Shown: one piece after another, positions 44,535 to 52,872 of the stretch
Position numbering within the stretch: the stretch's first letter is position 1
Layout: every line of letters begins with the position of its first letter
DNA from: Pelagibacterium nitratireducens
GTDB lineage: Bacteria; Pseudomonadota; Alphaproteobacteria; Rhizobiales; Devosiaceae
Reading direction: 5' to 3'
Length of the DNA: 64,000 bases
NCBI RefSeq assembly: GCF_037044555.1
Contig: NZ_CP146275.1
Coordinates: 3,018,501 to 3,082,500 of the forward strand
Position numbers and translations under genes: made by a program
The notes under the pieces: model-generated
What the model saw: the letters and a program-made list of their open reading frames with translations, nothing else
Databases searched by the model: none
Told to the model about the DNA's origin: nothing

Positions 44535-45500
44535 ATGAACCAGATTTCCTCCCTGCCCCACGCACCCGTTCTGGGCGCCGCATTCATGGTCGGGGCCGGC
44601 ATTACTTTTGCCATTACCAACATTTTGACGCCGATCATCACCTATCAGATGGGTGTGCCCTCCACAGCCGTGGTGTTCTGGCAATACATCATTGCAACGC
44701 TTTTTGCCCTGCCGTTGATCCTGCGGATCGGGGTTTCGAAGTTGCGCACAAAACATCCCTATTGGCACGAGATCCGCGCGTTGCTTTCGGCGCTCGGCGT
44801 GCAGTTCTTCGCCTTCGGGTTCGCGCTGGGTGTGCCGGTCTGGCAGATGGTGGCGCTGTCGATGACGGGGCCGTTCTTCATTCTGCTCGGCGCAACGCTG
44901 TTTCTGGGCGAACGCCTGACCGTGCAGCGGCTTGGCGCGACGATTACCGGTTTTGTCGGTGCCGTCATGGTGTCCCAGATCGGCACCGAGCAGTTCACTC
45001 TCGCCTCGCTTTTGCCCGTATTGGCGGCGCTGTGCTGGGGTTCGGTTTCGGTCATCACGCGTTATCTGAGCCGCGACGAAGAGCCTGAATCGCTCACGCT
45101 TTACATGCTGGTGCTGATTACGCCCAACCACTTTCTGATCGGGTTGCTGGTTGGCATAGCCGTCGCGGTGCTGCCGGTGGGCGCGTTGCCGGCAGGACTG
45201 GCGACAGGGTTCGATTTTCAACTTCCGTTGGGCGATCCGTTGATGCTGATCGTGCTCTTGGGGCTGGTGACGGCCGGGGCGCAGTATTTCCTGAGCTTTG
45301 CCTACAAGGTGGCCGACGCCACCTATCTGCAGCCTTTCGATGATCTCAAACTGCCGCTCAATACGCTTTTGGGCTGGGTCGCTCTTTCGCAGGTACCGGC
45401 CATCTGGTTCTGGCCGGGTGCGCTTTTGATCCTCGGCGCGTCGAGCTTCATCCTGTGGAGCGAGCGCCGGGCAACGCCGAGCCGGCTGCAGATGGCATAG
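44535..45500 (+). CDS. ribN: Riboflavin transporter RibN (EamA/DMT family)
   Basis: 321 residues, ten-helix drug/metabolite transporter with two EamA halves. Homologous in layout to rhizobial RibN, a riboflavin importer that is also under an FMN riboswitch. Start ATG 44535 has AAAGGA upstream. The DMT family is broad, so the assignment rests largely on the riboswitch. Confidence 0.88.
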   Translation: MNQISSLPHAPVLGAAFMVGAGITFAITNILTPIITYQMGVPSTAVVFWQYIIATLFALPLILRIGVSKLRTKHPYWHEIRALLSALGVQFFAFGFALGVPVWQMVALSMTGPFFILLGATLFLGERLTVQRLGATITGFVGAVMVSQIGTEQFTLASLLPVLAALCWGSVSVITRYLSRDEEPESLTLYMLVLITPNHFLIGLLVGIAVAVLPVGALPAGLATGFDFQLPLGDPLMLIVLLGLVTAGAQYFLSFAYKVADATYLQPFDDLKLPLNTLLGWVALSQVPAIWFWPGALLILGASSFILWSERRATPSRLQMA

Positions 45501-45513
45501 ACTTTATGTTGTC

Positions 45514-45581
45514 GCGCTTCCGAACCGGATAAGTGGTGCCCATCCCCGATCGGGTCGAGGACATGCTTATCCTGGAAGCAC
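45514..45581. repeat. Family A structured repeat (copy A4)
   Basis: Outer helix GCTTCC / GGAAGC (45516-45521 with 45574-45579), GAACCG (45522-45527), inner helix GATAAG / CTTATC (45528-45533 with 45566-45571), CT (45572-45573). The loop holds an extra hairpin around CCCGATCGGG. Between convergent genes; the right arm ends 2 bases before the stop codon of the next gene. Confidence 0.8.
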
Positions 45582-45582
45582 T

Positions 45583-46695
45583 CTAGAGCCTCACCCAGCA
45601 GCCATCGCGATGGCTGTGCGCGATGGCATGTATGGTCTTTTCGATGGCCAGCCCCTGTTGAAAATCGATGATGTGCGCCGTCTCCCCGGAGATGGCGCAC
45701 ATCACTTCGCGGGCTTCGATGATTTTGAGCTCGTTGAACCCTAGACCGTGGCCGGGCGCGGGAATGAATTTGTCATAGGGCGGATGGATGGGCGCTGTCA
45801 GCACAGTGCGGAACCCCTGTTCGCTGGCCCTGCCCTCGCGGGTGAAGATCTGGAGTTCGTTCATGCGCTCCTGATCGTAGGCGATGGTGCCTTCGGACCC
45901 GAAAATCTGGATCGCGATACGGCCCTTGCGGCCCCAGGCGGAGCGCGAAAGCTGGATGGCGCCCGATACGCCGCCCGCAAAGCGCAGAAGAATATGGGCG
46001 ATATCGAAGGTTTCCACCTCGCGGTCCTTGCCGTCCTGAGTGGGACGGGTGGGGAACGGTTTGGCAAGGTCGGCCATGACCTGTTCGGCGGGGCCGAGCA
46101 ATTTCGAGAGGATCGAGAGCGGATGGACGCCGAAATCATCAAGCGCGCCATAGCCTGAACTCGTCTCGCTCTTCCAATAAAAGAGCGCAGCAGGGTCGGC
46201 CATGAAGTCTTCGTCCATTTCGACCCGCACCGAATGGACCCTGCCGATCGCCCCTTCGGCCAGCAATTTTCCGATGTGGCGGATGAGCGGGTTCTGGATG
46301 TAATTGTACCCCAAGACCGCCACCCGGCCCGACGCTCGCGCCGCTTCGGCCATGCGCTCGGCATCGGCAAAGGCGGGAGCCATTGGTTTTTCGCACCAGA
46401 CATGCTTGCCGGCCCCGAGCGCGGCGATGGCCATTTCGGGGTGGAAGGCATTGGGCGTGGTTATCGAAACAATATCAACATCGGGGTCGGCGATCAGCTC
46501 GCGCCAGTCGCCTGTCGATTTGACAAAGCCCAGCGCCGCGGCCTGCTTTGTCGCCAGATCGGCATTGGCTTCGGCGAGGTGGACAAGACGTGGGCGCTCG
46601 ACATCGCCGAAGACCGGCGCGACGGCGTTCCAGGCGAGCGCGTGGCACTTGCCCATATAGCCGGTTCCGATGAGGCCGACGCCGAGGGATGTCAT
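45583..46695 (-). CDS. Gfo/Idh/MocA-family oxidoreductase
   Basis: 370 residues; NAD(P)-binding Rossmann start GLIGTGYMGKCHA, CEKPMAP, and catalytic-site DDFGVHPLS. Candidate cyclitol or sugar dehydrogenase. It sits beside a sugar ABC transporter and near iolG, so may oxidise an inositol isomer or related sugar. Upstream lies a leader with a terminator hairpin. Start has GGAGCGC nearby. Confidence 0.88.
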   Translation of the reverse strand: MTSLGVGLIGTGYMGKCHALAWNAVAPVFGDVERPRLVHLAEANADLATKQAAALGFVKSTGDWRELIADPDVDIVSITTPNAFHPEMAIAALGAGKHVWCEKPMAPAFADAERMAEAARASGRVAVLGYNYIQNPLIRHIGKLLAEGAIGRVHSVRVEMDEDFMADPAALFYWKSETSSGYGALDDFGVHPLSILSKLLGPAEQVMADLAKPFPTRPTQDGKDREVETFDIAHILLRFAGGVSGAIQLSRSAWGRKGRIAIQIFGSEGTIAYDQERMNELQIFTREGRASEQGFRTVLTAPIHPPYDKFIPAPGHGLGFNELKIIEAREVMCAISGETAHIIDFQQGLAIEKTIHAIAHSHRDGCWVRL

Positions 46696-46710
46696 TGAAG
46701 CGCTCCGGAC

Positions 46711-46751
46711 AAAAAAAGACGGCGGAATATGGGAAACCCATATTGCCGCCG
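46711..46751 (-). terminator. Terminator hairpin in the leader of the 45.6 kb oxidoreductase
   Basis: Minus-strand hairpin CGGCGGCAATATGGG / CCCATATTCCGCCG (46737-46751 with 46720-46733, one bulge) followed by TCTTTTTTT, ending about 15 bases before the start codon. It is either an attenuator for this gene or a second stop for the upstream operon. Confidence 0.7.
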
Positions 46752-46790
46752 GAGGTTGCTCTTGCCCTTCGCGCTCTCGCGAAGGAGGCT

Positions 46791-46820
46791 AGAATACGCG
46801 CCTTGGCGGGAAAATTTCAA
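46791..46820 (-). promoter_or_regulatory. Candidate promoter ahead of the attenuator-like leader
   Basis: On the minus strand TTGAAA (46815-46820), 18 bases, TATTCT (46791-46796). The transcript would open with a hairpin CCTTCGCG / GCGCGAAGG (about 46767-46786) and then the terminator at 46711-46751. Confidence 0.5.
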
Positions 46821-46833
46821 GGATAATGGCTAT

Positions 46834-46864
46834 AAAACGGCGCGATTTGTGTCGCGCCGTTTTT
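46834..46864 (-). terminator. Terminator after the sugar-binding protein gene
   Basis: Stem ACGGCGCGA / TCGCGCCGT (46837-46845 with 46852-46860) with A/T runs on both flanks, 35 bases beyond the binding-protein stop on the minus strand. Confidence 0.8.
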
Positions 46865-46898
46865 CTTTTGTCACAGTCGGGCGTCTTTGATGGCCCTG

Positions 46899-47801
46899 TT
46901 ACTGGTAGTCTGCGGCGTTGGACGCATCGACAAGAACGGTGCCGGTATCGACCCATTCCTCGATGGTTTCCCCGTTGTTCAGAGCAATCAGGGACTCGAT
47001 GCCGAAGCGACCCATATTGTCGGGCGCCTGGGCGATCGAGGCCGTCATTTCGCCGGCAATGATGGAATTGGCGGCATCGGGGTTGGCGTCAAAGCCGACG
47101 ACCATGACGCTTTCGAGCATGGCGGCCTGCTTGAGCGCCTCGACGGCACCGAGCGCCATGTTGTCGTTGGACGCGAAAATGCCTTTGATGTTGGGATTGC
47201 CCGCCAGAATGGTTTCGGCAACGGACAGACCCATGGCGCGATCCCAGTTGGCAGGCTGTTCGGCAACGATGTTGAGCCCGCATTCGGTCAGGCCGTCATG
47301 GGCGCCCTGGGCGCGCTGCTGGCCCGTCGACTGGCTGATAAGCCCCTGAAGAATGGCGACGTCGGACCCGGCTTCGAGATTGTCGCACATATATTGGGCC
47401 GCAAGCGCCGCGCCGACCTGGTTGTTGGTGCCGATAAAGGACACGCCCTCATTGGTGCCACGGGTATCGACGAACACCACCGGGATGCCCTGCGCGATGG
47501 CGGAATCGACAACCGGAGCCAACGCATTGGGATCGGTTGGGGCCAGCGCGATGCCGTCCACGCCCTGGGCGATCAGATCCTCGATCTGGTTGATCTGGGC
47601 CTGAACGTCGGATTCCTGGGGCGGGGCCACGACGATCACCTCGACCCCATGTTCCTCGCCGGCCGCCATGGCACCGGCCTCGACGGCGGCCCAGAACGGA
47701 TTGCCCGCGCCGGGGCCCTTCATGCCCAGAACATAGGTTTGCGCCTGAGCGCCGACGGTCATGGCGCCGAGCGCCAAGCCTGCCAGAAGCACTGCTTTCA
47801 T
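46899..47801 (-). CDS. Sugar/inositol ABC transporter binding protein
   Basis: Periplasmic binding protein of the RbsB family, 300 residues. The signal peptide MKAVLLAGLALGAMTVGAQA is cleaved before QTYVLG. GGGAGG lies 9 bases ahead of ATG 47801. Ligand-site segments GPGAGNPFWAAVEAG, APTDPNALAP and SNDNMALGA match ribose/inositol binders. Third gene of an ABC operon. Inositol is inferred from the location next to the iol regulator. Confidence 0.9.
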   Translation of the reverse strand: MKAVLLAGLALGAMTVGAQAQTYVLGMKGPGAGNPFWAAVEAGAMAAGEEHGVEVIVVAPPQESDVQAQINQIEDLIAQGVDGIALAPTDPNALAPVVDSAIAQGIPVVFVDTRGTNEGVSFIGTNNQVGAALAAQYMCDNLEAGSDVAILQGLISQSTGQQRAQGAHDGLTECGLNIVAEQPANWDRAMGLSVAETILAGNPNIKGIFASNDNMALGAVEALKQAAMLESVMVVGFDANPDAANSIIAGEMTASIAQAPDNMGRFGIESLIALNNGETIEEWVDTGTVLVDASNAADYQ

Positions 47802-47844
47802 TTCGTGGTCCTCCCTTTTCGACCAGTCTCCGTTTGATCGTCGA

Positions 47845-47871
47845 CCGTTCCGGCTGGAGCGCACCGGACGG
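47845..47871 (-). promoter_or_regulatory. Intercistronic hairpin ahead of the binding-protein gene
   Basis: CCGTTCCGG / CCGGACGG (47845-47853 with 47864-47871), between permease and binding-protein genes. No T-run. It may tune relative expression. Confidence 0.4.
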
Positions 47872-47880
47872 CCGTAAACC

Positions 47881-48864
47881 TTATTGTCTGACCGACGCTC
47901 TGCGGCGGACCACGTCGATCCAGACCGCAAAGATGATCACGACGCCGATCAGCACCATCTGCCAGAACGAGCTGACATTGTTGATATTGAGCCCGTTCCG
48001 CAGGAGGCCCATGATGAGCACGCCGGCCAGAACCCCCAGCACGGTGCCGCGTCCGCCAAAGAACGATGCGCCGCCGATGATGACCGCCGCGATGGCGTCG
48101 AGTTCGAGCATCAGGCCCGCATTGGGGAAACCGGAATCGGTCCGGCCCGCCAAAAGCAGCCCGCCCAGTCCGGCCATGAAGCCGGAGATGACGTAAACCA
48201 GGACCAGAACCTTATCGACATTGACGCCCGAGACGCGCGCCGCCTGCGGATTGCCGCCGATGGCGTAGATGTGGCGGCCGGTGCTGGTTTTTTCGAGAAA
48301 GAACCACAGCCCCACCGCGCAGACCGCGACGACGATCAGGCTGGCCGGAATGCCGGCCGGCGGGGCAAGAAAGCCCAGATCGTAATAGGCCTGGCCCAGA
48401 TAGCGGACTTCATCCTGGAGCCCGGAAATCGGAGCACCGTTGGTCACCAGATAGGCGATGCCGCGCACCGCGTTGAGCGTTCCCAAGGTCATGATGAAGG
48501 GGTGGGGGAGCCTGAGCCAAGTCAGCCCCACCCCGTTGACCACCCCCACGGCGATGCCGACCAGCGGGCCGACCATAAGGACGAGCGGCCAGGGCAGGCC
48601 CATGCGGCTGGCGAGCGCGAGGGTGACCATGGAAAGTGCCATTGTCGAGCCGACCGAAAGATCGATGCCGGCGGTGACGATCACCACGAACATGCCCAAG
48701 GCAACCAGCGCCAGTGTGGCGTTCTGTTTCAGGATATTGGTGAGGTTCTGGGGCGTCAAAAACACTTCAGGGCGCGAGAGGGCGATGACCACCATCATCA
48801 CGACCACGACGAGGACGATGCCGTAGGATTCGAGAAATTTCGAGAGTTTGGGATTGTAAAACAT
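47881..48864 (-). CDS. Sugar/inositol ABC transporter permease
   Basis: 327 residues, RbsC/FrcC-type permease with eight to ten helices, TAGIDLSVGSTMALS and GRHIYAIGGNPQAARVSGV (coupling loop). It sits between the ATPase (15 bases) and the binding protein. Confidence 0.93.
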   Translation of the reverse strand: MFYNPKLSKFLESYGIVLVVVVMMVVIALSRPEVFLTPQNLTNILKQNATLALVALGMFVVIVTAGIDLSVGSTMALSMVTLALASRMGLPWPLVLMVGPLVGIAVGVVNGVGLTWLRLPHPFIMTLGTLNAVRGIAYLVTNGAPISGLQDEVRYLGQAYYDLGFLAPPAGIPASLIVVAVCAVGLWFFLEKTSTGRHIYAIGGNPQAARVSGVNVDKVLVLVYVISGFMAGLGGLLLAGRTDSGFPNAGLMLELDAIAAVIIGGASFFGGRGTVLGVLAGVLIMGLLRNGLNINNVSSFWQMVLIGVVIIFAVWIDVVRRRASVRQ

Positions 48865-48879
48865 TGCGCCCGCCCTGCC

Positions 48880-49665
48880 CTAGTGCAGCCTGTCGTGGGC
48901 TAGGGATTCGGTGTGTCCCTTGGTGCCCATGATCCAGCCGATGACCTCGTTGCGGGACGTGTCGCCGAGTTCGCTTTCGGCGAAGTTGGTGCCCTGATAG
49001 AGCGCCATGACCCGGTCGCAGCAATAGAAGATATCGTCCATGCGGTGGGAGATGACGATCACGGCAACCCCTCGGTCTTTCAGCCTTTTGATGAGGTCGA
49101 GCACCTTGCCGACTTCCTTGATGGCAAGGGCGGCGGTGGGTTCGTCCATGATGACGAGTTGGGCGTCGAACGCCGTGGCGCGCGCGATGGCGACCGCCTG
49201 GCGCTGCCCGCCCGAGAGATCCTCGGTGTTCTGGGACACCGATTTGACGTGGATGTGGAGATTGTCGAGATGGGACTGGGCCATCTCGCGGGCTTTCTTG
49301 TGGTCGATGATGGTCAGAGGCCCGAGCCTTCTGCCCGGCTCGCGGCCCATATAGATGTTTTCATAGATGGGCATGTTCCCGGCCAGCGCGAAGTCCTGAT
49401 AGACCATCTCGATGCCCTTGCCCCGGGCGTCCTTGGGGCTGGAAAAATGGACCGGGCGGCCATCGAAAATCAGCTCGCCTTTCGAGGGCTGATAGAGCCC
49501 GGAGAGGATTTTCATCAGCGTGGATTTACCCGCGCCATTGTCACCCACGACCCCCAACACCTCGCCGTGACCGACGTGGAAATTGACGTCGTCCAGCGCG
49601 GTGATGGCGCCGAAATACTTGGCGATGCCGCGCGCTTCGAGAAGTGCCGTGCCGGTTTCGGCCAT
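48880..49665 (-). CDS. Sugar/inositol ABC transporter ATPase
   Basis: 261 residues with a single ABC domain, unlike the two-domain RbsA type; resembles short FrcA-like ATPases. Walker A GDNGAGKST, signature LSGGQRQA, Walker B LVIMDEPTAAL, ISHRMDD. Start 49665 has GAGAGGAAG ahead of it. First gene of the operon, divergent from the RpiR regulator. Confidence 0.92.
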   Translation of the reverse strand: MAETGTALLEARGIAKYFGAITALDDVNFHVGHGEVLGVVGDNGAGKSTLMKILSGLYQPSKGELIFDGRPVHFSSPKDARGKGIEMVYQDFALAGNMPIYENIYMGREPGRRLGPLTIIDHKKAREMAQSHLDNLHIHVKSVSQNTEDLSGGQRQAVAIARATAFDAQLVIMDEPTAALAIKEVGKVLDLIKRLKDRGVAVIVISHRMDDIFYCCDRVMALYQGTNFAESELGDTSRNEVIGWIMGTKGHTESLAHDRLH

Positions 49666-49714
49666 CTTCCTCTCCCTCCTCCTGCTCCCCACAAATAGAA
49701 CACTTGGTGCACTA

Positions 49715-49740
49715 TTTATATTTGTGGAATGTTTATTCCA
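49715..49740. promoter_or_regulatory. IolR-type operator in the divergent ABC/iolR region
   Basis: Perfect palindrome TGGAAT-GTTT-ATTCCA (49725-49740), which contains GGAA-N6-TTCC, the IolR site described for Sinorhizobium meliloti (from memory). On the minus strand TATAAA (49715-49720) lies beside it as the ABC promoter -10. Confidence 0.7.
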
Positions 49741-49927
49741 TTTCGTGCAGAATGCGTCAAGGCCCAATCGAACCGGACCGAGGAAAATTCGGGGCCAAAG
49801 AGCGGGAAAAATCAGGTTTTCAGCGCCGTTTTGCGGCGAAAAGGCGCCCGGGCAAATCCCGGGGACAATGGCCGGACGAGTATAGATGCAACGGGCCGGC
49901 TGGGGATAAGATCAGGAGAATCCGAGC

Positions 49928-50791
49928 ATGGGGCGCAGCAAGGCGATGGACAGCGCAGAGCAGATCGATGTGCCGCGCGATTTCGCGGCTTTGCGCGAGC
50001 GCGTTCTGGCGCGCTGGGAAGAGTTGCCGCGCCGGCTGACCCAGGTGGCCGAATATGCGCTCAACAACCCCGACGAGATTGCCTTTGGCACCGCCGCATC
50101 GATTGCGGCCAAGGCCCATGTGCAGCCCTCGACGCTTGTGCGGTTTTCCCAGGCGCTGGGATATCAGGGCTTTTCGGGACTGCAGGAGGTGTTTCGTTCG
50201 CGGCTGCGTGACCAGGTGCTCGGTTATGACGAGCGCATGGCGCAATTGCGCGAGCACGGGGAAGGCTCGCCGCGCCCATCCATGATCCTTGAGGGGTTCG
50301 CCGAAGCCTCGCTGCGCTCGATCTCGGCATTGACCGCCCGGCACGATCCGGCGGTGTTCGAGCGGGCGCTCGACGTGCTCGAGGCGGCCCAGACCGTTTA
50401 CCTGATCGGGCTGCGGCGCTCGTTTCCGGTGACTTCATATATGGCCTATGCCATGGGCAAGCTGGGCATTCGCACCATCCTGATCGATGCGGTGGCCGGG
50501 CTGGCGGCCGAGCAGGCCAATTTCGCCAACGGCAAGGATGCCGCCATCGCCATCAGCTTTACACCCTATGCCAGCGAAACGTTGGCGCTGACCACCCAGG
50601 TGCGCGAGGCGGGCGCCAAGGTGGTGGCGATCACCGACTCGATCTTTTCGCCGCTGGCCTCGCAGGCCGAGGCGTGGTTCGAGGTGGCCGAAGCCGATTT
50701 CGAGGGGTTCCGGTCGATGAGCGCGACCATGACGCTGGCCATGGCGCTGACCGTGGCGCTGGCCGACAGGCGCAAGGAAAAAGGATTGTAG
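49928..50791 (+). CDS. iolR: RpiR-family regulator, probable IolR
   Basis: 287 residues: N-terminal HTH_6 (LTQVAEYALNNPDEIAFGTAASIAAKAHVQPSTLVRFSQALGY) and C-terminal SIS sugar-phosphate domain (about 130-270). Rhizobial inositol repressors belong to this family. Location beside a GGAA-N6-TTCC operator supports the name. AGGAGA lies upstream of ATG 49928. The effector is likely an inositol-catabolic phosphate intermediate (known for related systems, inferred here). Confidence 0.82.
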   Translation: MGRSKAMDSAEQIDVPRDFAALRERVLARWEELPRRLTQVAEYALNNPDEIAFGTAASIAAKAHVQPSTLVRFSQALGYQGFSGLQEVFRSRLRDQVLGYDERMAQLREHGEGSPRPSMILEGFAEASLRSISALTARHDPAVFERALDVLEAAQTVYLIGLRRSFPVTSYMAYAMGKLGIRTILIDAVAGLAAEQANFANGKDAAIAISFTPYASETLALTTQVREAGAKVVAITDSIFSPLASQAEAWFEVAEADFEGFRSMSATMTLAMALTVALADRRKEKGL

Positions 50792-50928
50792 TGGCAACGC
50801 GGAGAGAACCGCGATCGCTCAAGGCCCTCTCAGCGGTCTGCGGATCACCCTCTCTCCGAAGGGGCGAGGTCAATCCTGCCGCAGCGCCAACGCCAGGCCG
50901 CTTGCACAGCCCGCCCCTCGCCGCCGCC

Positions 50929-51378
50929 TCAACCGCAATATTCGCCCTGCTGAACGGCTGCCATGCCTTTTTCGAAATCGTCGCGGATTTCAGCCAGGGT
51001 CATCGATCCGAACCGGTCCACAATCATGGCCTCAGCGGCAGCCAGAGTATCGCCGATGCGGGCATTGACGGCTTTTTCGATGAGGCATTTTGGATCGTCA
51101 TTGGCGAGGCCGAGCGCAAACATTTCGGGTGAACCCAACGCGCGGTAGATATCGGCCATCGTGATCTTTTCGAGCGGCGTCGCCAGTTCCCAGCCGCCAT
51201 TGTGGCCCTTGGACGAGGTGACATAGCCCGCCTCGCGCAGCCCCGCCATGGTGCGGCGCACGACCACGGGATTGGTCGATAACATTCTGGCCATTGTTTC
51301 TGACGTCGCTGCTCCCTCCATCTTGCTCATGTGGATCAACACATGGAGCATGCGGGAGAGCCGGTTGTCGGTGCGCAT
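50929..51378 (-). CDS. Rrf2-family transcriptional regulator
   Basis: 149 residues; winged helix (MRTDNRLSRMLHVLIHMSKMEGAATSETMARML...) with NGGWELATPLEKITM. Only two cysteines are present (PKCLIEKAV and the C-terminal YCG), not the three-cysteine iron-sulfur cluster of IscR. It is divergent from a methyltransferase gene by 112 bases, so may regulate it. Confidence 0.9.
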   Translation of the reverse strand: MRTDNRLSRMLHVLIHMSKMEGAATSETMARMLSTNPVVVRRTMAGLREAGYVTSSKGHNGGWELATPLEKITMADIYRALGSPEMFALGLANDDPKCLIEKAVNARIGDTLAAAEAMIVDRFGSMTLAEIRDDFEKGMAAVQQGEYCG

Positions 51379-51490
51379 GGGCTTTACCTCTGGTGTTGAC
51401 CTAGCCCGGCGGGTGAGCCTGCGTCAATTGCCGGGCCGCTTGCGCAGCGTCGCGCCAAGCGCAATCCTTGTCCCGACACGGGAGGTGATC

Positions 51491-51904
51491 ATGGGGAACA
51501 CCATTTCAGGACGCTTGCTGGCCATCGTTGCCGCATTGCCGCTGGCGCCGGGCATGCGCGTGCTGGAAATCGGCTGCGGGCCGGGCGTGATGGCGCGCGA
51601 GATGGCTCGGCGCATGGGGACGGGCAAGGTGGTGGCCATCGACCGGTCGGCCAGGGCGATCGCATTGGCGCGAACCGGATCGGTGCAGGAAATGGCGGCG
51701 GGCCTTCTCGAATTCCGGCAAATCGCAATCGAGGATCTTACGCTCGAGCGCGGAGAGGCGCCGTTCGATCTGGCCGTGGCGGTGCGCGTGGGCGCGCTCG
51801 ACGGGCGCCATCCTGAAACAGGCCTGAAGGCGCACGCGGTGCTTGCCAAGGTGCTCAAACCAGACGGGCAGCTGTGGGTCGACGGGCGCCCTGTCTCTCT
51901 TTGA
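51491..51904 (+). CDS. Small class I SAM-dependent methyltransferase
   Basis: 137 residues with motif I VLEIGCGPGVMAREMARR, an acidic end of strand 2 (AIDRS) and a C-terminal LKPDGQLWVDG. It is a compact fold; the target is unknown. Start 51491 has an excellent GGAGGTGATC site. Next to a Rrf2 gene. Confidence 0.85.
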   Translation: MGNTISGRLLAIVAALPLAPGMRVLEIGCGPGVMAREMARRMGTGKVVAIDRSARAIALARTGSVQEMAAGLLEFRQIAIEDLTLERGEAPFDLAVAVRVGALDGRHPETGLKAHAVLAKVLKPDGQLWVDGRPVSL

Positions 51905-52099
51905 AAGCGAGGTATGCCATCGTGTTGCATGCGCAGCACACCGAAATTTGATTGTTTTTCAATGCTATTGCTGTGTGGAACCAAGTGTTTCCTGTCCCGT
52001 TCGGTTGCCGCGGGGAAAAACAGAACAAGCCAATACCGGACCGGCCATCGCGCCGGCTTCGGAAAGAGGTTTGTTCGCCCAAGCAACGGAGTACGAACA

Positions 52100-52762
52100 A
52101 TGAAAAACGCTCTTGCAAAAACAGCTCTGGCAACAACAGCCGGACTTTTGATGACGGGAACGGCGCTGGCGCAGACCGCCACGGCCACCGCAACGACCGA
52201 CCTCAACATCCGCTCGGGCCCCGGCCCGCAGTTTGAAACCGTGGGCGTGATCGCCTCGGGCGACAGCGCCACGGTGACCGGCTGTGTGGCGGATTCGATG
52301 TGGTGCGAAATCGATTATGACGGCACCATGGGCTATGCCTATTCCGACTATCTGACCGTCGCGGCCCAGGCCCAGGGTGAGCCTATCGTTCTGACCGAAC
52401 GTCCGCCCGAACTGGTGGGCGTTGCCGAACCCTCCACAACCGCCAATTCGACGGTGACCGGCGCGGCCGGTGGCGCGATTGCCGGTGCCCTGATCGGTGG
52501 GCCCGTTGGGGCCGCTATCGGTGCCGGGCTGGGCGCGACGGCCGGGGTCGTCGTCGATCCGCCGGAAAGCGCGCGCACTTATGTGACGTCCAACCCCATG
52601 GAGCCGGTCTATCTGGAAGGTGAAGTGGTGGTCGGGGCTCAGGTGCCCGACACGGTGACGGCCGAGGCTATCCCGGACTACGAATATGACTACGTCTATA
52701 TCAACGGTCAGCCGGTGCTGATCGACCCGGCCAGCCGGGAAATCGTTTATGTCTTCCGCTAA
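52100..52762 (+). CDS. Secreted SH3/DUF1236 protein
   Basis: 220 residues. Signal peptide (MKNALAKTALATTAGLLM, cleavage near LAQ), an SH3-like domain (TDLNIRSGPGPQFETVG), a glycine-zipper hydrophobic stretch (AAGGAIAGALIGGPVGAAIG) and a C-terminal DUF1236-like segment (NGQPVLIDPASREIVYVFR). Probably periplasmic or outer-membrane associated. Typical of Rhizobiales and without known function. Start 52100 has GGAG upstream. Confidence 0.88.
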   Translation: MKNALAKTALATTAGLLMTGTALAQTATATATTDLNIRSGPGPQFETVGVIASGDSATVTGCVADSMWCEIDYDGTMGYAYSDYLTVAAQAQGEPIVLTERPPELVGVAEPSTTANSTVTGAAGGAIAGALIGGPVGAAIGAGLGATAGVVVDPPESARTYVTSNPMEPVYLEGEVVVGAQVPDTVTAEAIPDYEYDYVYINGQPVLIDPASREIVYVFR

Positions 52763-52783
52763 AACCGGATGACCGAGAAAGTG

Positions 52784-52811
52784 GGGCGGCCCTGCGGGGC
52801 CGCCCTTTTTT
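52784..52811 (+). terminator. Terminator after the SH3/DUF1236 gene
   Basis: Stem GGGCGGCCC (52784-52792) / GGGCCGCCC (52797-52805) then T6. Confidence 0.9.
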
Positions 52812-52814
52812 GTC

Positions 52815-52857
52815 GCGCGATCGAACCGAAAAAGTCTGCAACTTTTTCTGATCGCGC
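52815..52857. repeat. Family A structured repeat (copy A5)
   Basis: Cleanest copy: outer helix GCGCGATC / GATCGCGC (8 bp), GAACCG (52823-52828), inner helix AAAAAGT / ACTTTTT with loop CTGCA, then CT (52848-52849). Between convergent genes, right after a terminator. Confidence 0.85.
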
Positions 52858-52872
52858 TTAAGGCCGCCCCTT

